A DNA stretch of 64,000 bases from Bacteroidota bacterium (GCA_013360915.1 JABWAT010000001.1:379259-443258), one strand, 5' to 3'; shown: positions 16,930-27,540, counted from the stretch's first letter. Program-made: numbers and translations. The notes: generated from the letters alone by a model not told the origin.

Positions 16930-19389
16930 TTACTTACCCTTTTTTCCGGATGTACTTTTTTTCGTAGCCTTTGCATCTGCCTTCTTCGATTTGTCATCCT
17001 CGGGCTTTGTAGCCGGTGCAGGAGGAGCAGGTGGCGGATTCAGCCGGTCCATTAATTCCTTGGGAATGGGTTGAACGGACATCGGATCAAAATACACGCT
17101 ACGATAGTCGGTTAGTTTGGTTTTAAAATCGCTGTTAATGGAGTCGATTCGCTCGACAAAGAGTCGCTGAGATTCAATTTTTGCCAGATCGGACATGTAT
17201 CGCTCAAACTGATCTTTTTTCTCAGAAATGGCTCTCTTCAGTGCAGAGCGGATCTTGAGGTTTTCTTCATTCTCTGTCTTCCGACGGTCAAATTCACTGA
17301 ATAAAAGACTGGTCAGACCAAAGGCTGAAGCATCTCCCCATCGTTCGATTTCGGTCTGGGACCGGTAAAAGTCGGCTTCATAGAAAGAGACTTCCACTGC
17401 GTTGAACCGGTTTTTAACATCTCCGATCACCTCGGCCATGTAAGCAATGACGTCCCTTTTCATTGGTTCTTTATTCGATGAAACGGCACCACGAACTCTG
17501 GATTCAAGGTCACTGGCGCGGTTCACTTCAAGGGTGGCAACATCCCGCAGCATCCGATAGGAGTCTTTACTTGCATTCTCTGAAGACCGTAGGAGAATGG
17601 GGGCATGCTGGGCAAACAGGACAATATCCTTGCCGATTGGTTCGGCATAGGCGCGGTCAACAATTCCCTTAAGGGCTGTGATTGCGCTGTCTGCAAAAGT
17701 CACCATTTCACGCAGTCCGCGTTGACGGAGAGTGGCCTTTTGTTTATCCAATGACTCGATATCTGCTGTCAGCTCTTCAAGAATCTGGTCATTCAGCAAC
17801 CGGTTGTCCTTACGGAACTCAAGTCGGCTTGAAAGACCCAGTTTCTGGCTGGTGGTGTTCAACGATTCAATCATGGTGGTAACCGGGCCCAGAGAAGCCT
17901 GAGGAAGGTTTCTCGATTCGGCATAAACTTCCATGTTTACCCGCTGACGATTGATAATGTTCCTGTTTTTGTAGAAATCGGACAAAAACTGGTGTGCGAT
18001 CATTCCATTGATCACATAGTTGTAGCTGGTTTCGGAATTTTCGGTTTGGGAAGGGTTCTTGCGCTGGCGGATGTAACCTTCCAGAAAAACGGCCTGGTAA
18101 AGCAGTTCCTGATTGGTTACCTGATTGATGTAATTTTCCACTTTAAGAAGAGCGGTATTGTAATCGGCCTGCTGTAAATCAATCCAGGTTTCTGCCAGAA
18201 CCGCAGAAGAGTATTCGGGGTGAGTGATTTCAACCTGGTCAAAATAACTTTTACCGGTATCGAAATAGGTTTGAGGGGTAATGGTCACCTTTCTGGCGCC
18301 AACTGTTTCTTCAATCCGGAACTCGCCAGCCTTGATCATATTGACACCCTTGAGGTAATTGAGGTACCCCAACTGGAGGATGGCAGATGTTTTGAGTTGT
18401 TTCAAAGCCTTAGAGTCCCATGGCCAGACTGTTTCCCGCTCCACCCGGCCATAAAACCGGATGGCGTTATCAACATCATCGGTGATGGCATAGGTATTAC
18501 CAAGGACATAATTGGACATCATGTAGCCCGGATATTCCCGTGGCACACCAGAAAGGGTTGAAATGACCTTCTGATAGTCTTCCCGCTGGTGGTAGATGAC
18601 AGCCAGAAGCATCTGGATGTCATAGTAAACCGAATTCTGGGCATTAATAAGCCCTTTCAGCTTTTCCCAGTCCTCGAGGAGGGTTTCATTCTGTCCATAG
18701 ACGTAATGAATAAACAAAAGCCGGTAAATGGCATTGTTGGTAAAAGCTGAGGTGCCGTTGTATTGTTTCAGTACAATATTATAGTCTGCCCTGGCAGCCT
18801 GGTAGTGCCTGAGGGCGAAATTGGCCTCACCACGAAGGAAATACAGGTCATCCAATGATTTGTAGATCGGGGTAAAATCTGTAATTAGGTCATTGAGACC
18901 GAGAATAGCTACCCTGAAGTTTCCCGCATTGTAGTAACGCATAATCGCTTCTACCCGGTCGTTAAAGTAGGATTTCAACCGGTCGGGCGAGGCTCCTGTC
19001 ATCAGGATTTCCTTGTACCGCTGCAATTCTCTCGCTACGTTCTCAGTCTGTGCATACTCCAGAAACTGTTCATACAGTTCCTGAGTCTCAAACGTAAAGC
19101 GATATCCCTTCCCGGATCCGGAATAGGAATAGTCCCCGGGTTCAATCTTGGTGAATTGAAGGGATTTCCAGGCATCGCGGCTGAAATTTTTATCCTCTTT
19201 GATCCGATATTCCAATTCCCGGTAGGTAATATGGGCCATATCTGCCAGATAGATACTCCGGTTCAGGATCATATTGAAGTGAAAAACCGGGGGGTTTTTC
19301 ACGCTTCCCTTTAAAACTTCCTCAATTGTTTGTGCAGGAAGAAGGGAAGGGATTAACAAAAGGAGGAAAACTGCTTTTAATAGCTTCAT
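16930..19389 (-). CDS. Exported TPR-repeat protein (819 aa), first gene of module A
   Basis: Signal peptide at 1-19 (LLKAVFLLLLIPSLLPAQ), then TPR-like repeats through about 170-480 (DLYFLRGEANFALRHYQAA, YVLGNTYAITDDVDNAIRFY), a long helical or coiled-coil part (about 530-760) and a Pro-rich plus Lys-rich tail (about 780-819, ending TSGKKGK). It is translated from ATG 19389; the upstream 172-nt gap has a promoter-like pattern and the end of the trxB transcript. The stop is 6 nt before the giant TPR gene. Probably periplasmic; the basic tail could bind peptidoglycan or a membrane surface, which is speculation. No specific family recognised; Myxococcus GltE/GltC-type TPR proteins are the nearest analogy in role. 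Confidence 0.82.
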   Translation of the reverse strand: MKLLKAVFLLLLIPSLLPAQTIEEVLKGSVKNPPVFHFNMILNRSIYLADMAHITYRELEYRIKEDKNFSRDAWKSLQFTKIEPGDYSYSGSGKGYRFTFETQELYEQFLEYAQTENVARELQRYKEILMTGASPDRLKSYFNDRVEAIMRYYNAGNFRVAILGLNDLITDFTPIYKSLDDLYFLRGEANFALRHYQAARADYNIVLKQYNGTSAFTNNAIYRLLFIHYVYGQNETLLEDWEKLKGLINAQNSVYYDIQMLLAVIYHQREDYQKVISTLSGVPREYPGYMMSNYVLGNTYAITDDVDNAIRFYGRVERETVWPWDSKALKQLKTSAILQLGYLNYLKGVNMIKAGEFRIEETVGARKVTITPQTYFDTGKSYFDQVEITHPEYSSAVLAETWIDLQQADYNTALLKVENYINQVTNQELLYQAVFLEGYIRQRKNPSQTENSETSYNYVINGMIAHQFLSDFYKNRNIINRQRVNMEVYAESRNLPQASLGPVTTMIESLNTTSQKLGLSSRLEFRKDNRLLNDQILEELTADIESLDKQKATLRQRGLREMVTFADSAITALKGIVDRAYAEPIGKDIVLFAQHAPILLRSSENASKDSYRMLRDVATLEVNRASDLESRVRGAVSSNKEPMKRDVIAYMAEVIGDVKNRFNAVEVSFYEADFYRSQTEIERWGDASAFGLTSLLFSEFDRRKTENEENLKIRSALKRAISEKKDQFERYMSDLAKIESQRLFVERIDSINSDFKTKLTDYRSVYFDPMSVQPIPKELMDRLNPPPAPPAPATKPEDDKSKKADAKATKKSTSGKKGK

Positions 19390-19437
19390 TCTTTAACCCA
19401 AGACCGTTTAGACGGTTTATAATAATTTTACCCGGCG

Positions 19438-19467
19438 CTAAGATAATAAAATATGCTATTAAAACAA
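19438..19467 (-). promoter_or_regulatory. Weak promoter-like site upstream of module A
   Basis: Minus-strand TTGTTT (19462-19467), 16-nt spacer, TATCTTAG (19438-19445) in an AT-rich gap 49 nt before the ATG at 19389. It fits the loose pattern seen at 6155 and 28956 but is weaker. By eye only. Confidence 0.28.
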
Positions 19468-19486
19468 TCTAACTCTAAGGAATGAA

Positions 19487-19537
19487 GGTCTGACCGGCCG
19501 GATACGTGATTCTTTACACATCCGGCCGGAAAAGACC
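19487..19537 (-). terminator. Large inverted repeat after trxB, possible terminator
   Basis: CCGGCCGGAT/ATCCGGCCGG (19494-19503, 19520-19529) with 16-nt loop; flanking GGTCT/AGACC (19487-19491, 19533-19537) can extend the stem across a small internal loop. It lies 25 nt past the trxB stop. The T-tract on the minus strand is poor, so termination may be weak, or the structure may protect the 3' end. Confidence 0.5.
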
Positions 19538-19561
19538 GAAGAGGGGGGTCTAAGACAGGAA

Positions 19562-20485
19562 TCAGTGGCTTTCAAGAAAGCGGTATGCTTCGAGGGCGGC
19601 CTGACAACCGGTGCCTGCAGCCGTGATGGCCTGGCGGTACACATGATCCTGCACATCACCGGCAGCGAAAACACCTTCTATATTGGTTCTGCAACGGTCG
19701 TCAGTGATGATGTAACCATTTTCATCAAGGGACAGGATTCCTTTGAACAGGTCGGTATTGGGAATGTGCCCGACAAATACAAAAATTCCATCCACTGCCA
19801 GGTCTCTGGATTCTCCGGTCGTCAGGTTTTTAAGACGGGCTCCGTTCACCCCACCCTGATTATGCAGGACTTCTTCTACAACTGTGTTCCAGATCACGTT
19901 GATTTTTTCATTGGACAGAACCCGGTTTTGCAGAATCGGACTCCCTCTGAATTTATCGCGACGATGAACAAGAGTCAGTTTGTCAACAAACCGGGTCAGA
20001 AACAAGCTTTCATCGAGAGCCGAATCGCCACCACCCACCACCAGAACATGCTTTCCCCTGTAGAAAAAGGCATCGCAGGTGGCGCACGTTGACACTCCCC
20101 TTCCAATGTTCTCTGTTTCACCGGGGACACCAAGCATGCGGGATCCTGAACCGGTTGAAACAATCACTGATCCGGCCAGATACTCATCTCCGGAAGTGGT
20201 TTTCATATAGAAAGGCCGTTTGGAAAAATCTACCGAAATCACCTTATCGTGAATGGTGCGTGTTCCAAATTTTGTGGCCTGTTTTTCAAGTTTTTCGGCC
20301 AGTTCCAGTCCACCGATCCCATCGGGAAATCCGGGGAAGTTTTCCAGATCATTGGTCAGGGTAATCTGACCGCCGGGTTGGGTTCCGAGAAACAGGGTGG
20401 TATTAAGATTGGCCCGGGACGCATAAATGGCTGCTGTATAGCCAGCCGGACCGCCGCCGATGATGGCGACATCTACCTGATGCAT
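19562..20485 (-). CDS. trxB: Thioredoxin reductase (NADPH)
   Basis: 307-aa cytoplasmic flavoenzyme that reduces thioredoxin with NADPH. FAD-binding GGGPAGYTAAIYASRANL (10-27), redox-active CATC at 134-137, NADPH-binding GGGDSALDE (about 152-160), and the second FAD signature GVFAAGDVQD near residue 280. Length and layout are standard. AAGGGA upstream of ATG 20485. The gene follows trxA by 11 nt on the same strand, so reductase and substrate are probably co-transcribed. Confidence 0.97.
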   Translation of the reverse strand: MHQVDVAIIGGGPAGYTAAIYASRANLNTTLFLGTQPGGQITLTNDLENFPGFPDGIGGLELAEKLEKQATKFGTRTIHDKVISVDFSKRPFYMKTTSGDEYLAGSVIVSTGSGSRMLGVPGETENIGRGVSTCATCDAFFYRGKHVLVVGGGDSALDESLFLTRFVDKLTLVHRRDKFRGSPILQNRVLSNEKINVIWNTVVEEVLHNQGGVNGARLKNLTTGESRDLAVDGIFVFVGHIPNTDLFKGILSLDENGYIITDDRCRTNIEGVFAAGDVQDHVYRQAITAAGTGCQAALEAYRFLESH

Positions 20486-20496
20486 GGTACTTCCCT

Positions 20497-20820
20497 TCAG
20501 TTCAGGTGCACATTGACCTTGTCGGTCAGCATTTTCTTGGGCATGGCACCGACAATCTGTTCAACCACCTGTCCGTTTTTAAAAACGAGCAGAGTTGGAA
20601 TCGACCGGATTCCGAATTTGGTGGCCGTCATCGGATTCACATCCACATCGACTTTTGCGATTTTAAGTTTGCCTGCATATTCCGGGGCCATTTCTTCGAG
20701 AATAGGGGCAATCATCCGGCAAGGACCGCACCAGGCAGCCCAGAAATCGACCAGGACTGGTTCGTTTGACTGGATGACTTCCTTTTCAAAGGTGGCATCG
20801 GTGACAGTAACGGGTTTCAT
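20497..20820 (-). CDS. trxA: Thioredoxin
   Basis: 107 aa with the WCGPC active site (Trp30, Cys31, Cys34) and the cis-Pro region ([13 protein letters not shown]). Cytoplasmic disulfide reductant for ribonucleotide reductase and other enzymes. AAGGAG 5 nt before ATG 20820. It lies between dnaE (10 nt upstream) and trxB. Confidence 0.98.
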   Translation of the reverse strand: MKPVTVTDATFEKEVIQSNEPVLVDFWAAWCGPCRMIAPILEEMAPEYAGKLKIAKVDVDVNPMTATKFGIRSIPTLLVFKNGQVVEQIVGAMPKKMLTDKVNVHLN

Positions 20821-20830
20821 TGAATTCTCC

Positions 20831-23800
20831 TTAGTTTAAATATCTGACCGCATTTTCTCCCAGTACGATCTGGATTTTTTCCATAAAGTCCTGGTTCATG
20901 TTAATTCCAATGTTTCTTGCTAACGCACGGACTGGTTTTTTAATTCCGGTTCCGGTGAACTCCAGATAGACCTGGAGGTCGCCGGGATGTTCCAGCAGCA
21001 ACGACCAGATCTGTTCGATGTTTGATTCACTTAATCGTGTCAGGTTCAACTGAAGACTGACACTTCCCTTGCTTTTCCGGTTTCGCAGTTTGTCGGCGGT
21101 TTCAATTGAATCCACCAGAATTTTTCCGGAATCAGACCCGGCCTGGCCATCGAAGCGACCACTGACCAGAACCACCGCCTCATCGGTGATCAGGTCCTTC
21201 AGTTTTTCATATGTTTTACTAAAGACCAGACATTCGACCGTCCCGAAAAAGTCTTCAATGGTGATGAAGGCCATCATCCGCTGGTTCTTATCCGGTTTAC
21301 GGGTAACCGCCGAAATCTGACCGAGGATGTGAACGGTCTTTCCCATTTTTGATTCATTCAGCGTGTTGATGGGATCACGGGAATAGGCCTCGAACTCGGC
21401 TTGCCAGGAATCGAGAATGTGGCCCGACACATAGAAACCCAGAAACTCTTTTTCTTTTGCCAGAATATCTTTTTTGGACCAAGGTTCGGCGGATGAAAAG
21501 TCGGGTTCAGGACCACTGGCAGCCCGGGTGTTTCCGGTAGCGGCCGGTGAATCGAACAGACTATCCTGACCGATCCGTTCTGCGTTGAGTTGTGCCTGAG
21601 CCCAGGTGATTGCTTTTTCTATACTGGCCAGTTTCTGAGCGCGGTGGCCGGGAAGACTGTCGAATGCACCCACCTGAACCAGACTTTCCAACACCTTCTT
21701 ATTTACCAGGCGCAGATCGATTTTTCTGAAGAAATCGAAAAAGGATCTGAAACCACCCTGTTCGCCACGTGCCGCAATGATTGACTCGACGGCGTGCTGG
21801 CCTACGTTTTTTACGGCGGCCATTCCAAACCGGATTTTTCCATTCACAACACTGAACCCAACCTGGCTCTCATTCACATCCGGAGGCAGAACGGCCAGTC
21901 CCATCCGTTTACACTCATGAATGAAAAATACAATCTTATCGGTGGAACCGAGTTCCGAGTTTAAACACGCTGCCATAAACTCGGCAGGATAGTTTGCCTT
22001 CAGCCATGCAGTCTGGTAAGCCAGGATGGCATAGGCTGCTGAGTGCGATTTGTTAAAGGCATAATTGGAGAACGGCACCAGAATATCGAAGATTCTCTCT
22101 GCCAGTTCCTTTTCATACCCGTTGGCCACGGCTCCGCCAACCCACTCAGGGCGAATTTTGTCCAGTTCTTCCGGCTTTTTCTTGGCCATGATCCGGCGAA
22201 CCACGTCGGCTTTTCCAAGAGAGAAACCAGCAAGAACCTGCGCAATCTGCATAACCTGTTCCTGATACACAATGACGCCGTATGTTTCTTTCAGGATGGG
22301 TTCCAGATTGTTATGGAAGCAGTCGATGGTTTCCTGACCATGCTTCCGTTTAATAAAGGAAGGAATGTTGTCAATGGGCCCTGGACGGTACAGGGCATTC
22401 ATGGCGATCATATCCTCAATATTGGTGGGCTTCAGTTTTTTAAGGTATTCCCTCATCCCTTCCGATTCGAACTGGAACACACCAACCGTTTCACCCCGCT
22501 GAATCATCTCATAGGTTTTTGGGTCATTTTCGGGCAACCGGTCCAGATCAATGTCGATCTGATGGTTTTCCTTCACCATTCTTACCGAGTCGTTGAGGAT
22601 GGAAAGTGTTTTCAGACCCAGGAAGTCCATTTTCAGCAGTCCGACCTTTTCGGACCAATCCTTATCATACTGGGTGGTAATCACATCATTTGCTGCCTTA
22701 TGCAGCGGGACAAACTCGGTGAGGTCACCCGGGGTAATCACCACGCCGGCTGCATGCATGGAAGTGTGGCGTGCACTTCCCTCGAGGACTTTTGCAAACT
22801 CGATCAGCTGCTTGTGTGAGTGCTCACCATTTTTTTCGATTTCTTTCAGGTCAGGATTCTTTTCCAATGCATCTGCAATGGACTGATCGGGGCCTTCCGG
22901 AATCATTTTTGCAATCCGGTCCACATCCTTCAGCGGAATCCCAAGTGCTCTTCCCACATCGCGAATAGCACCGCGGGCCGCCATGGTACCAAAGGTGATA
23001 ATCTGGGTAACCGATTCCCTTCCATATTTATTCACCACATAATCAATGACTTTTCCCCGGCCCTTGTCGTCAAAATCGATATCAATATCGGGCATGGAGA
23101 TCCGTTCCGGATTCAGGAAACGTTCAAACAGAAGATTGTACCGGATGGGGTCCACGTTGGTGATACCGGTTGCATAGGCGACCAGAGATCCTGCTGCAGA
23201 ACCGCGACCGGGACCAACCGACACGCCCATGTCACGTGCAGCCTGAGTAAAGTCCTGGGTAATCAGAAAATACCCGGCATAGCCCATCCGCCTGATAACG
23301 GACAATTCAAGATCCAGGCGACTTTGAAGGTCCTCATTGATTTCGCCATACCGTTTCTGAACCCCGCGGATGCAGAGTTCACGAAGGTATTCATCCGGAC
23401 CCGTGGTATGAGGAGGGAGTTGGAAGTCGGGCAGGTGCGTTTCCCCGAATTTCCAGTCAAAGGAAACCGATTCAGCAATTTTTATCGTGTTTTCAATGGC
23501 CTCGGGAAGGTGTTTGAACAAGTTGGCCATTTCGTCGGATGATTTAAAGTACACCTGATCGGTGGTGAACTTCATCCGGTTCGGGTCGTTGTATTCTTTA
23601 CCGGTAGCCAGACAGAGCAGAATATCGTGAGCAGCGGCATCACCCTGAGAGATATAATGAATGTCATTGGTGGCGACCAGCGGCACTCCCTTTTCACGTG
23701 AAAGGTCAATCAGTGCATTGTTTGCGACGATTTCTTCCTTGATACCATGATTCTGGAGTTCGAGATAAAAATTTTCTCCAAAGATATCGAGATACTCATC

Positions 23801-24268
23801 GACCAGTTTCCGGGCCCGGTCCATGTTCCCTTTCAGTGCCGCATTGGGAACTTCTCCCTTGATACACGCGGTCAGGGCAATCAGACCATCCGAATGCTTT
23901 CTGAGCAACTCCCTGTCAATACGGGGTTTATAATAATAGCCATCGAGAAAGGACCTGGAACTGAGTTTGATGAGGTTTTTATAGCCTGTCACATTTTTCG
24001 CCAGCAGAATCAGGTGATACCGTTCTTTGGTATCTTTTTCATACATGCTGGTTGGGGTGACATAGAATTCACTGCCCAGAATGGGTTTTATCCCCGAATC
24101 TTTTGCCTTTTTATAAAAGGACGGAGCAGCGAACAGATTACCATGATCGGTGATCGCAATGGCTTTCTGTTTGTTTTCAACTGCCTTCTCGACCAACCGG
24201 TCAATACGGGCGGCTCCATCGAGAAGCGAATACTGGGAGTGGTTATGCAGGTGTACAAATTCTGCCAT
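20831..24268 (-). CDS. dnaE: DNA polymerase III subunit alpha
   Basis: 1145-aa C-family replicative polymerase. N-terminal PHP domain with metal ligands kept (H6, H8, D41-H42, H204), palm with [17 protein letters not shown] (352-368) and catalytic PDIDIDF (D394, D396), fingers, tandem helix-hairpin-helix (about 800-870) and an OB fold (about 965-1040, [14 protein letters not shown]). It is the DnaE1 type; a PolC-style exonuclease is absent. An intact PHP metal site suggests possible intrinsic proofreading, as known from other bacterial DnaE. The start ATG 24268 fits the family ([18 protein letters not shown]). The tRNA-Arg gene is 46 nt upstream. Confidence 0.97.
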   Translation of the reverse strand: MAEFVHLHNHSQYSLLDGAARIDRLVEKAVENKQKAIAITDHGNLFAAPSFYKKAKDSGIKPILGSEFYVTPTSMYEKDTKERYHLILLAKNVTGYKNLIKLSSRSFLDGYYYKPRIDRELLRKHSDGLIALTACIKGEVPNAALKGNMDRARKLVDEYLDIFGENFYLELQNHGIKEEIVANNALIDLSREKGVPLVATNDIHYISQGDAAAHDILLCLATGKEYNDPNRMKFTTDQVYFKSSDEMANLFKHLPEAIENTIKIAESVSFDWKFGETHLPDFQLPPHTTGPDEYLRELCIRGVQKRYGEINEDLQSRLDLELSVIRRMGYAGYFLITQDFTQAARDMGVSVGPGRGSAAGSLVAYATGITNVDPIRYNLLFERFLNPERISMPDIDIDFDDKGRGKVIDYVVNKYGRESVTQIITFGTMAARGAIRDVGRALGIPLKDVDRIAKMIPEGPDQSIADALEKNPDLKEIEKNGEHSHKQLIEFAKVLEGSARHTSMHAAGVVITPGDLTEFVPLHKAANDVITTQYDKDWSEKVGLLKMDFLGLKTLSILNDSVRMVKENHQIDIDLDRLPENDPKTYEMIQRGETVGVFQFESEGMREYLKKLKPTNIEDMIAMNALYRPGPIDNIPSFIKRKHGQETIDCFHNNLEPILKETYGVIVYQEQVMQIAQVLAGFSLGKADVVRRIMAKKKPEELDKIRPEWVGGAVANGYEKELAERIFDILVPFSNYAFNKSHSAAYAILAYQTAWLKANYPAEFMAACLNSELGSTDKIVFFIHECKRMGLAVLPPDVNESQVGFSVVNGKIRFGMAAVKNVGQHAVESIIAARGEQGGFRSFFDFFRKIDLRLVNKKVLESLVQVGAFDSLPGHRAQKLASIEKAITWAQAQLNAERIGQDSLFDSPAATGNTRAASGPEPDFSSAEPWSKKDILAKEKEFLGFYVSGHILDSWQAEFEAYSRDPINTLNESKMGKTVHILGQISAVTRKPDKNQRMMAFITIEDFFGTVECLVFSKTYEKLKDLITDEAVVLVSGRFDGQAGSDSGKILVDSIETADKLRNRKSKGSVSLQLNLTRLSESNIEQIWSLLLEHPGDLQVYLEFTGTGIKKPVRALARNIGINMNQDFMEKIQIVLGENAVRYLN

Positions 24269-24314
24269 TGAAGAGGACCCGGACCGGGTTGACCGGTTAT
24301 TCGTTAAAAAGAAG

Positions 24315-24388
<74 letters not shown>

Positions 24389-24390
24389 GT

Positions 24391-24975
24391 TTAGTGGTAA
24401 TACTGCCGTTCAAAAATACGGGATTTCACGGGGTCAGACAAAAGGAAATCCACCGGTTCTCCCTCTCTGATCCTTCTTCGGATGTCGGTGCTGCTGATAT
24501 CGAGCAACGGGGCCGAACTAAAGCGGATATGTCCGGACCAGGGTTGTAAAAAACCGGGCAAAACCAGATCTGAATAATCCTTTCTGAAAACAATCAAACG
24601 GGATTGTTCTATCAACTGCTGCCAGGATTTCCAGGTCGACAAAGAGGCCAGATTATCGGAACCCATCATCAGAACCGGTGCTTCGATCGGATACACCGAT
24701 TTCAGAATGGCGATGGTGTCGATCATGTAAGATGGCCCCTGACGATCCGTTTCGATGGTGGATATGAAAAAACGGGGCTCGTGAGCGATTGCCAGACCCA
24801 GAAGTTCCAGACGAATCGCTGCCGGGGATACACTCTGATTCAGTTTATTCGGGGGTTGCCCGGATGGAAGAAATCCGATTGAATCCAGTTGGAATTCCTC
24901 AAGAATATGGGAAGCTACCCTGAGGTGAGCCAGGTGAACAGGGTCAAAGGTTCCGCAAAACCAGGCTGTATTCAC
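24391..24975 (-). CDS. nadD: Nicotinate-nucleotide adenylyltransferase
   Basis: 194 aa; transfers AMP to nicotinate mononucleotide in NAD synthesis. Nucleotidyltransferase motif [11 protein letters not shown] (9-19) and [10 protein letters not shown] near the C-terminus are intact, and the length is normal. It starts with GTG at 24975 overlapping the bamD stop by 4 nt (GTGA), so translation is coupled. Confidence 0.95.
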   Translation of the reverse strand: MNTAWFCGTFDPVHLAHLRVASHILEEFQLDSIGFLPSGQPPNKLNQSVSPAAIRLELLGLAIAHEPRFFISTIETDRQGPSYMIDTIAILKSVYPIEAPVLMMGSDNLASLSTWKSWQQLIEQSRLIVFRKDYSDLVLPGFLQPWSGHIRFSSAPLLDISSTDIRRRIREGEPVDFLLSDPVKSRIFERQYYH

Positions 24976-25772
24976 TGATCCTTGGCTGCAGCCTCAGCTG
25001 CTTCTCTGGCTTCTTCTGCTTCCTTTGCCTTCAGTTCCTCTGCACGTTTCAGAAAGGTATCCAGTGTTGCAAGATTGGCCGACTCGGGATACCGGGTGCG
25101 GAAACGTTCCACTTCCTGGTTGAATTCATCCCATCGTCTGCGCTCGAGAAGTGCTTCACATTTTCCCAATGCAGCCTGTTCGGCGAACGGAGAGTCATAA
25201 TAACGATCCATGACGTACTGAAAATAGACAGTGGCTGATTTATAGTACTCCATTTTCATGTACGTTTTGGCATTCATGTACTCTTTTTCGGCGAGTTTCA
25301 GCCTGAGTTCACCAATTTTCTCAACCGCATCGCGAACGTTCGCATGTTTGGGGTAGTAATCAATAAAAGTCTGGAAATCGCTGATAGACTGAAGTGCATA
25401 CGTCTGGTCCAATGCAGGACGCGGACTCATTTTGTAATAGCAGACGGCTTTGTAGTAGGAAGCATCGGGGACCAATTCGCTGCCCGGAGTGGTTCTGATC
25501 ATGATATCAAACTGATCAGCTGCATTCAGATATTGCTCGAGCTTATAGTAGCACATCGCCAGGTAAAATTTGCTCTGATCATCGAATTCTCCACCAGCTG
25601 CCAGGTAGCTCAGATTTTTGAATTCACGGATGGCATCGGTGTATTCCTCGGCTTTATAGAAACCGACTGCCTTTTCAAACAATTCTTCCGGACTCAGTTG
25701 CCGGGTGGCATCATCCGAGCAGGAAATGAAAAAAATGAGGGGAATGGTAAAAAGAAGACTACGCTTTTTCAT
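24972..25772 (-). CDS. bamD: Outer membrane assembly lipoprotein BamD-like (TPR)
   Basis: 266 aa from ATG 25772: lipoprotein signal with Cys18 (FFISC), then five TPR-like helix pairs (FEKAVGFYKAEEYTDAIREF, FYLAMCYYKLEQYLNAADQF and others) as in BamD/ComL, and a Lys/Glu/Ala-rich C-terminal helix (about 240-266). Part of the BAM complex that inserts beta-barrel proteins into the outer membrane; it acts at the periplasmic face. The open frame extends to 25859, but that extension lies inside the upstream gene and lacks a signal peptide, so it is rejected. Together with LolA this shows a Gram-negative envelope. Confidence 0.88.
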   Translation of the reverse strand: MKKRSLLFTIPLIFFISCSDDATRQLSPEELFEKAVGFYKAEEYTDAIREFKNLSYLAAGGEFDDQSKFYLAMCYYKLEQYLNAADQFDIMIRTTPGSELVPDASYYKAVCYYKMSPRPALDQTYALQSISDFQTFIDYYPKHANVRDAVEKIGELRLKLAEKEYMNAKTYMKMEYYKSATVYFQYVMDRYYDSPFAEQAALGKCEALLERRRWDEFNQEVERFRTRYPESANLATLDTFLKRAEELKAKEAEEAREAAEAAAKDQ

Positions 25773-25833
25773 GTTTTTTTCGATTAGGACCCGCAAAGAT
25801 ACCTTCCGGTTCCACCGGATGCCAACCAGGGAA

Positions 25834-26214
25834 TTAAAAGCGGATGGTAAAAAAGGCAATCATGGTACCAGTGACCACCAGGGCAAGGGCCCAGGGGATC
25901 CAGGTTTTTTCCTCATCTGAGGAATGAAGGATCTTCTCTGTTCCCTCCCGGTCTGAGCGGATCAGCTGACGGGATCCATCGGCGATTCGGATCCGGATGG
26001 AAGGAAAATTTGATTCAGGGGTAACAACCAGGACATGTTCAGCCGACAGGACTTTCAACTCATCGCTGGTCAGGGACCTGATCTGATCAGGCATCAGGTA
26101 AAGTGTGTCGGCCAGAAACGACTCCGGCGGAATTCCTTCCGCCGGATAAGAGAACAAGAACAGCAGACCAAGGAAAAAGATACGGAGACCAGATTTTTTC
26201 TCCCGTCTTTTCAT
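25834..26214 (-). CDS. Small membrane protein with signal and C-terminal TM helix, unknown
   Basis: 126 aa. N-terminal signal or anchor (FFLGLLFLFSYPAEG), a small periplasmic part with the beta-like stretch VLVVTPESNFPSIRIRIADGS, and a C-terminal TM helix (about 106-124, WIPWALALVVTGTMIAFF). ATG 26214 overlaps the gdhA stop by 4 nt (ATGA), and the stop is 62 nt before bamD. I do not recognise the family. Confidence 0.65.
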   Translation of the reverse strand: MKRREKKSGLRIFFLGLLFLFSYPAEGIPPESFLADTLYLMPDQIRSLTSDELKVLSAEHVLVVTPESNFPSIRIRIADGSRQLIRSDREGTEKILHSSDEEKTWIPWALALVVTGTMIAFFTIRF

Positions 26215-27470
26215 CCGTAAATACCACGGATTTTTAAAGCCGTTGCCACCTTGCTGATTGCAAGAATGTAAGCACCGATGCGCAGGCTTTGGTTATGGGT
26301 GGTTGCCGTATCATATACATCATTGAAAGCAGCACGCATGGCACGGTCGAGACGGCGGTTCACTCTTTCAAGTGACCAGAAATAGCCCTGTTTATTCTGT
26401 ACCCATTCAAAATAGGAAACAGTTACCCCACCCGCATTGGCAAGGATATCGGGTATCACCATGATTCCCTTGCTGTTCAGAATCGGGTCGGCTGCTGCCG
26501 TTGTCGGGCCATTGGCGCCTTCTGAAATGATCTTTGCACGGATTTTATCCGCATTTTTCTCGGTGATCTGATCTTCCTTGGCCGCGGGAACCAGAACGTC
26601 GACTTCGAGGGTCAGCAGTTCCTCATTGGTGATCGGTTCACCACCGGTCCAGCCATGAAGCGTTCCTTTATTCTTCTCGGAATAACGCATGGCATCGTAG
26701 ACATCGATTCCCTTTTTGTTAAAGTACGCTCCGGATACATCTGAAATGGCAATGACTTTACAGCCCTGGTCATACAGCAACTTGGCGCTGATGGAACCGA
26801 CATTTCCAAATCCCTGAACGGCCACGGTTGAATGGTTCGGATCGAGATTCAACCGCTCCATGGCTGCGAGCGTTACATCCATCACGCCGCGTCCGGTGGC
26901 TTCTTTGCGTCCCAGAGATCCGCCGAGAATAATGGGTTTTCCGGTTACCACACCCGACACCGTCTGGTGTTTATGCATAGAATAAGTATCGACAATCCAT
27001 GCCATAACCTGTTCGTTGGTTCCCATATCAGGGGCCGGAATATCGCTATCCGGTCCAAAAATATTGATCAGGTTTGCGGTATACCGTCTTGTGATCTTTT
27101 CAAGCTCGGTCTGGGTCAGCTCGCGGGGATTACAGATGATACCGCCTTTTGCTCCACCAAAGGGAACATTGACCACGGCACATTTCCAGGTCATCCAGGC
27201 GGCGAGTGCTTTTACTTCGTCAAGTGAAACGTCGGGAGCATATCGGATTCCTCCCTTTCCCGGTCCCATGACATCATTGTGAATGACACGATAACCTTCA
27301 AACACTTTAATGGTACCATCGTCCATCTGAATGGGGATCGAGACGATGTGCTGACGCATGGGGGTTTTGAGAAATTCACGGATTCCCGGTTCGAGGCCAA
27401 GAATATCGGAGGCCACTTCAAAGCGGGCAAGCATATCCTGAAAGGGATTATGCGGAGTGGGAGCAGTCAT
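26211..27470 (-). CDS. gdhA: Glutamate dehydrogenase, paralog 1
   Basis: 419-aa Glu/Leu/Phe/Val dehydrogenase family enzyme. Interconverts glutamate and 2-oxoglutarate plus ammonia. GPGKGGIRY, MTWKCAVV and PFGGAKGGI contain the three conserved Lys of glutamate-specific members, DIPAPD holds the catalytic Asp, and VAVQGFGNVG is the dinucleotide-binding turn. GAAGG precedes ATG 27470. The length is of the NAD-dependent hexameric type; cofactor cannot be assigned by eye. A close paralog is next door at 27664-28920, with a terminator and a promoter-like site in between, so the two are independently regulated. Confidence 0.94.
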   Translation of the reverse strand: MTAPTPHNPFQDMLARFEVASDILGLEPGIREFLKTPMRQHIVSIPIQMDDGTIKVFEGYRVIHNDVMGPGKGGIRYAPDVSLDEVKALAAWMTWKCAVVNVPFGGAKGGIICNPRELTQTELEKITRRYTANLINIFGPDSDIPAPDMGTNEQVMAWIVDTYSMHKHQTVSGVVTGKPIILGGSLGRKEATGRGVMDVTLAAMERLNLDPNHSTVAVQGFGNVGSISAKLLYDQGCKVIAISDVSGAYFNKKGIDVYDAMRYSEKNKGTLHGWTGGEPITNEELLTLEVDVLVPAAKEDQITEKNADKIRAKIISEGANGPTTAAADPILNSKGIMVIPDILANAGGVTVSYFEWVQNKQGYFWSLERVNRRLDRAMRAAFNDVYDTATTHNQSLRIGAYILAISKVATALKIRGIYG

Positions 27471-27540
27471 AGGAAACCTTCATGATAGTTAGTGAACAGA
27501 GGTGGCCTTACTGGTCAGTGAAAGGCCATTTTCTGACTTG

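Noticed and set aside
22043-22819. Plus-strand open frame of 258 codons inside dnaE
   Set aside because: Exact antisense of conserved dnaE sequence; no binding site or likeness to a protein family.
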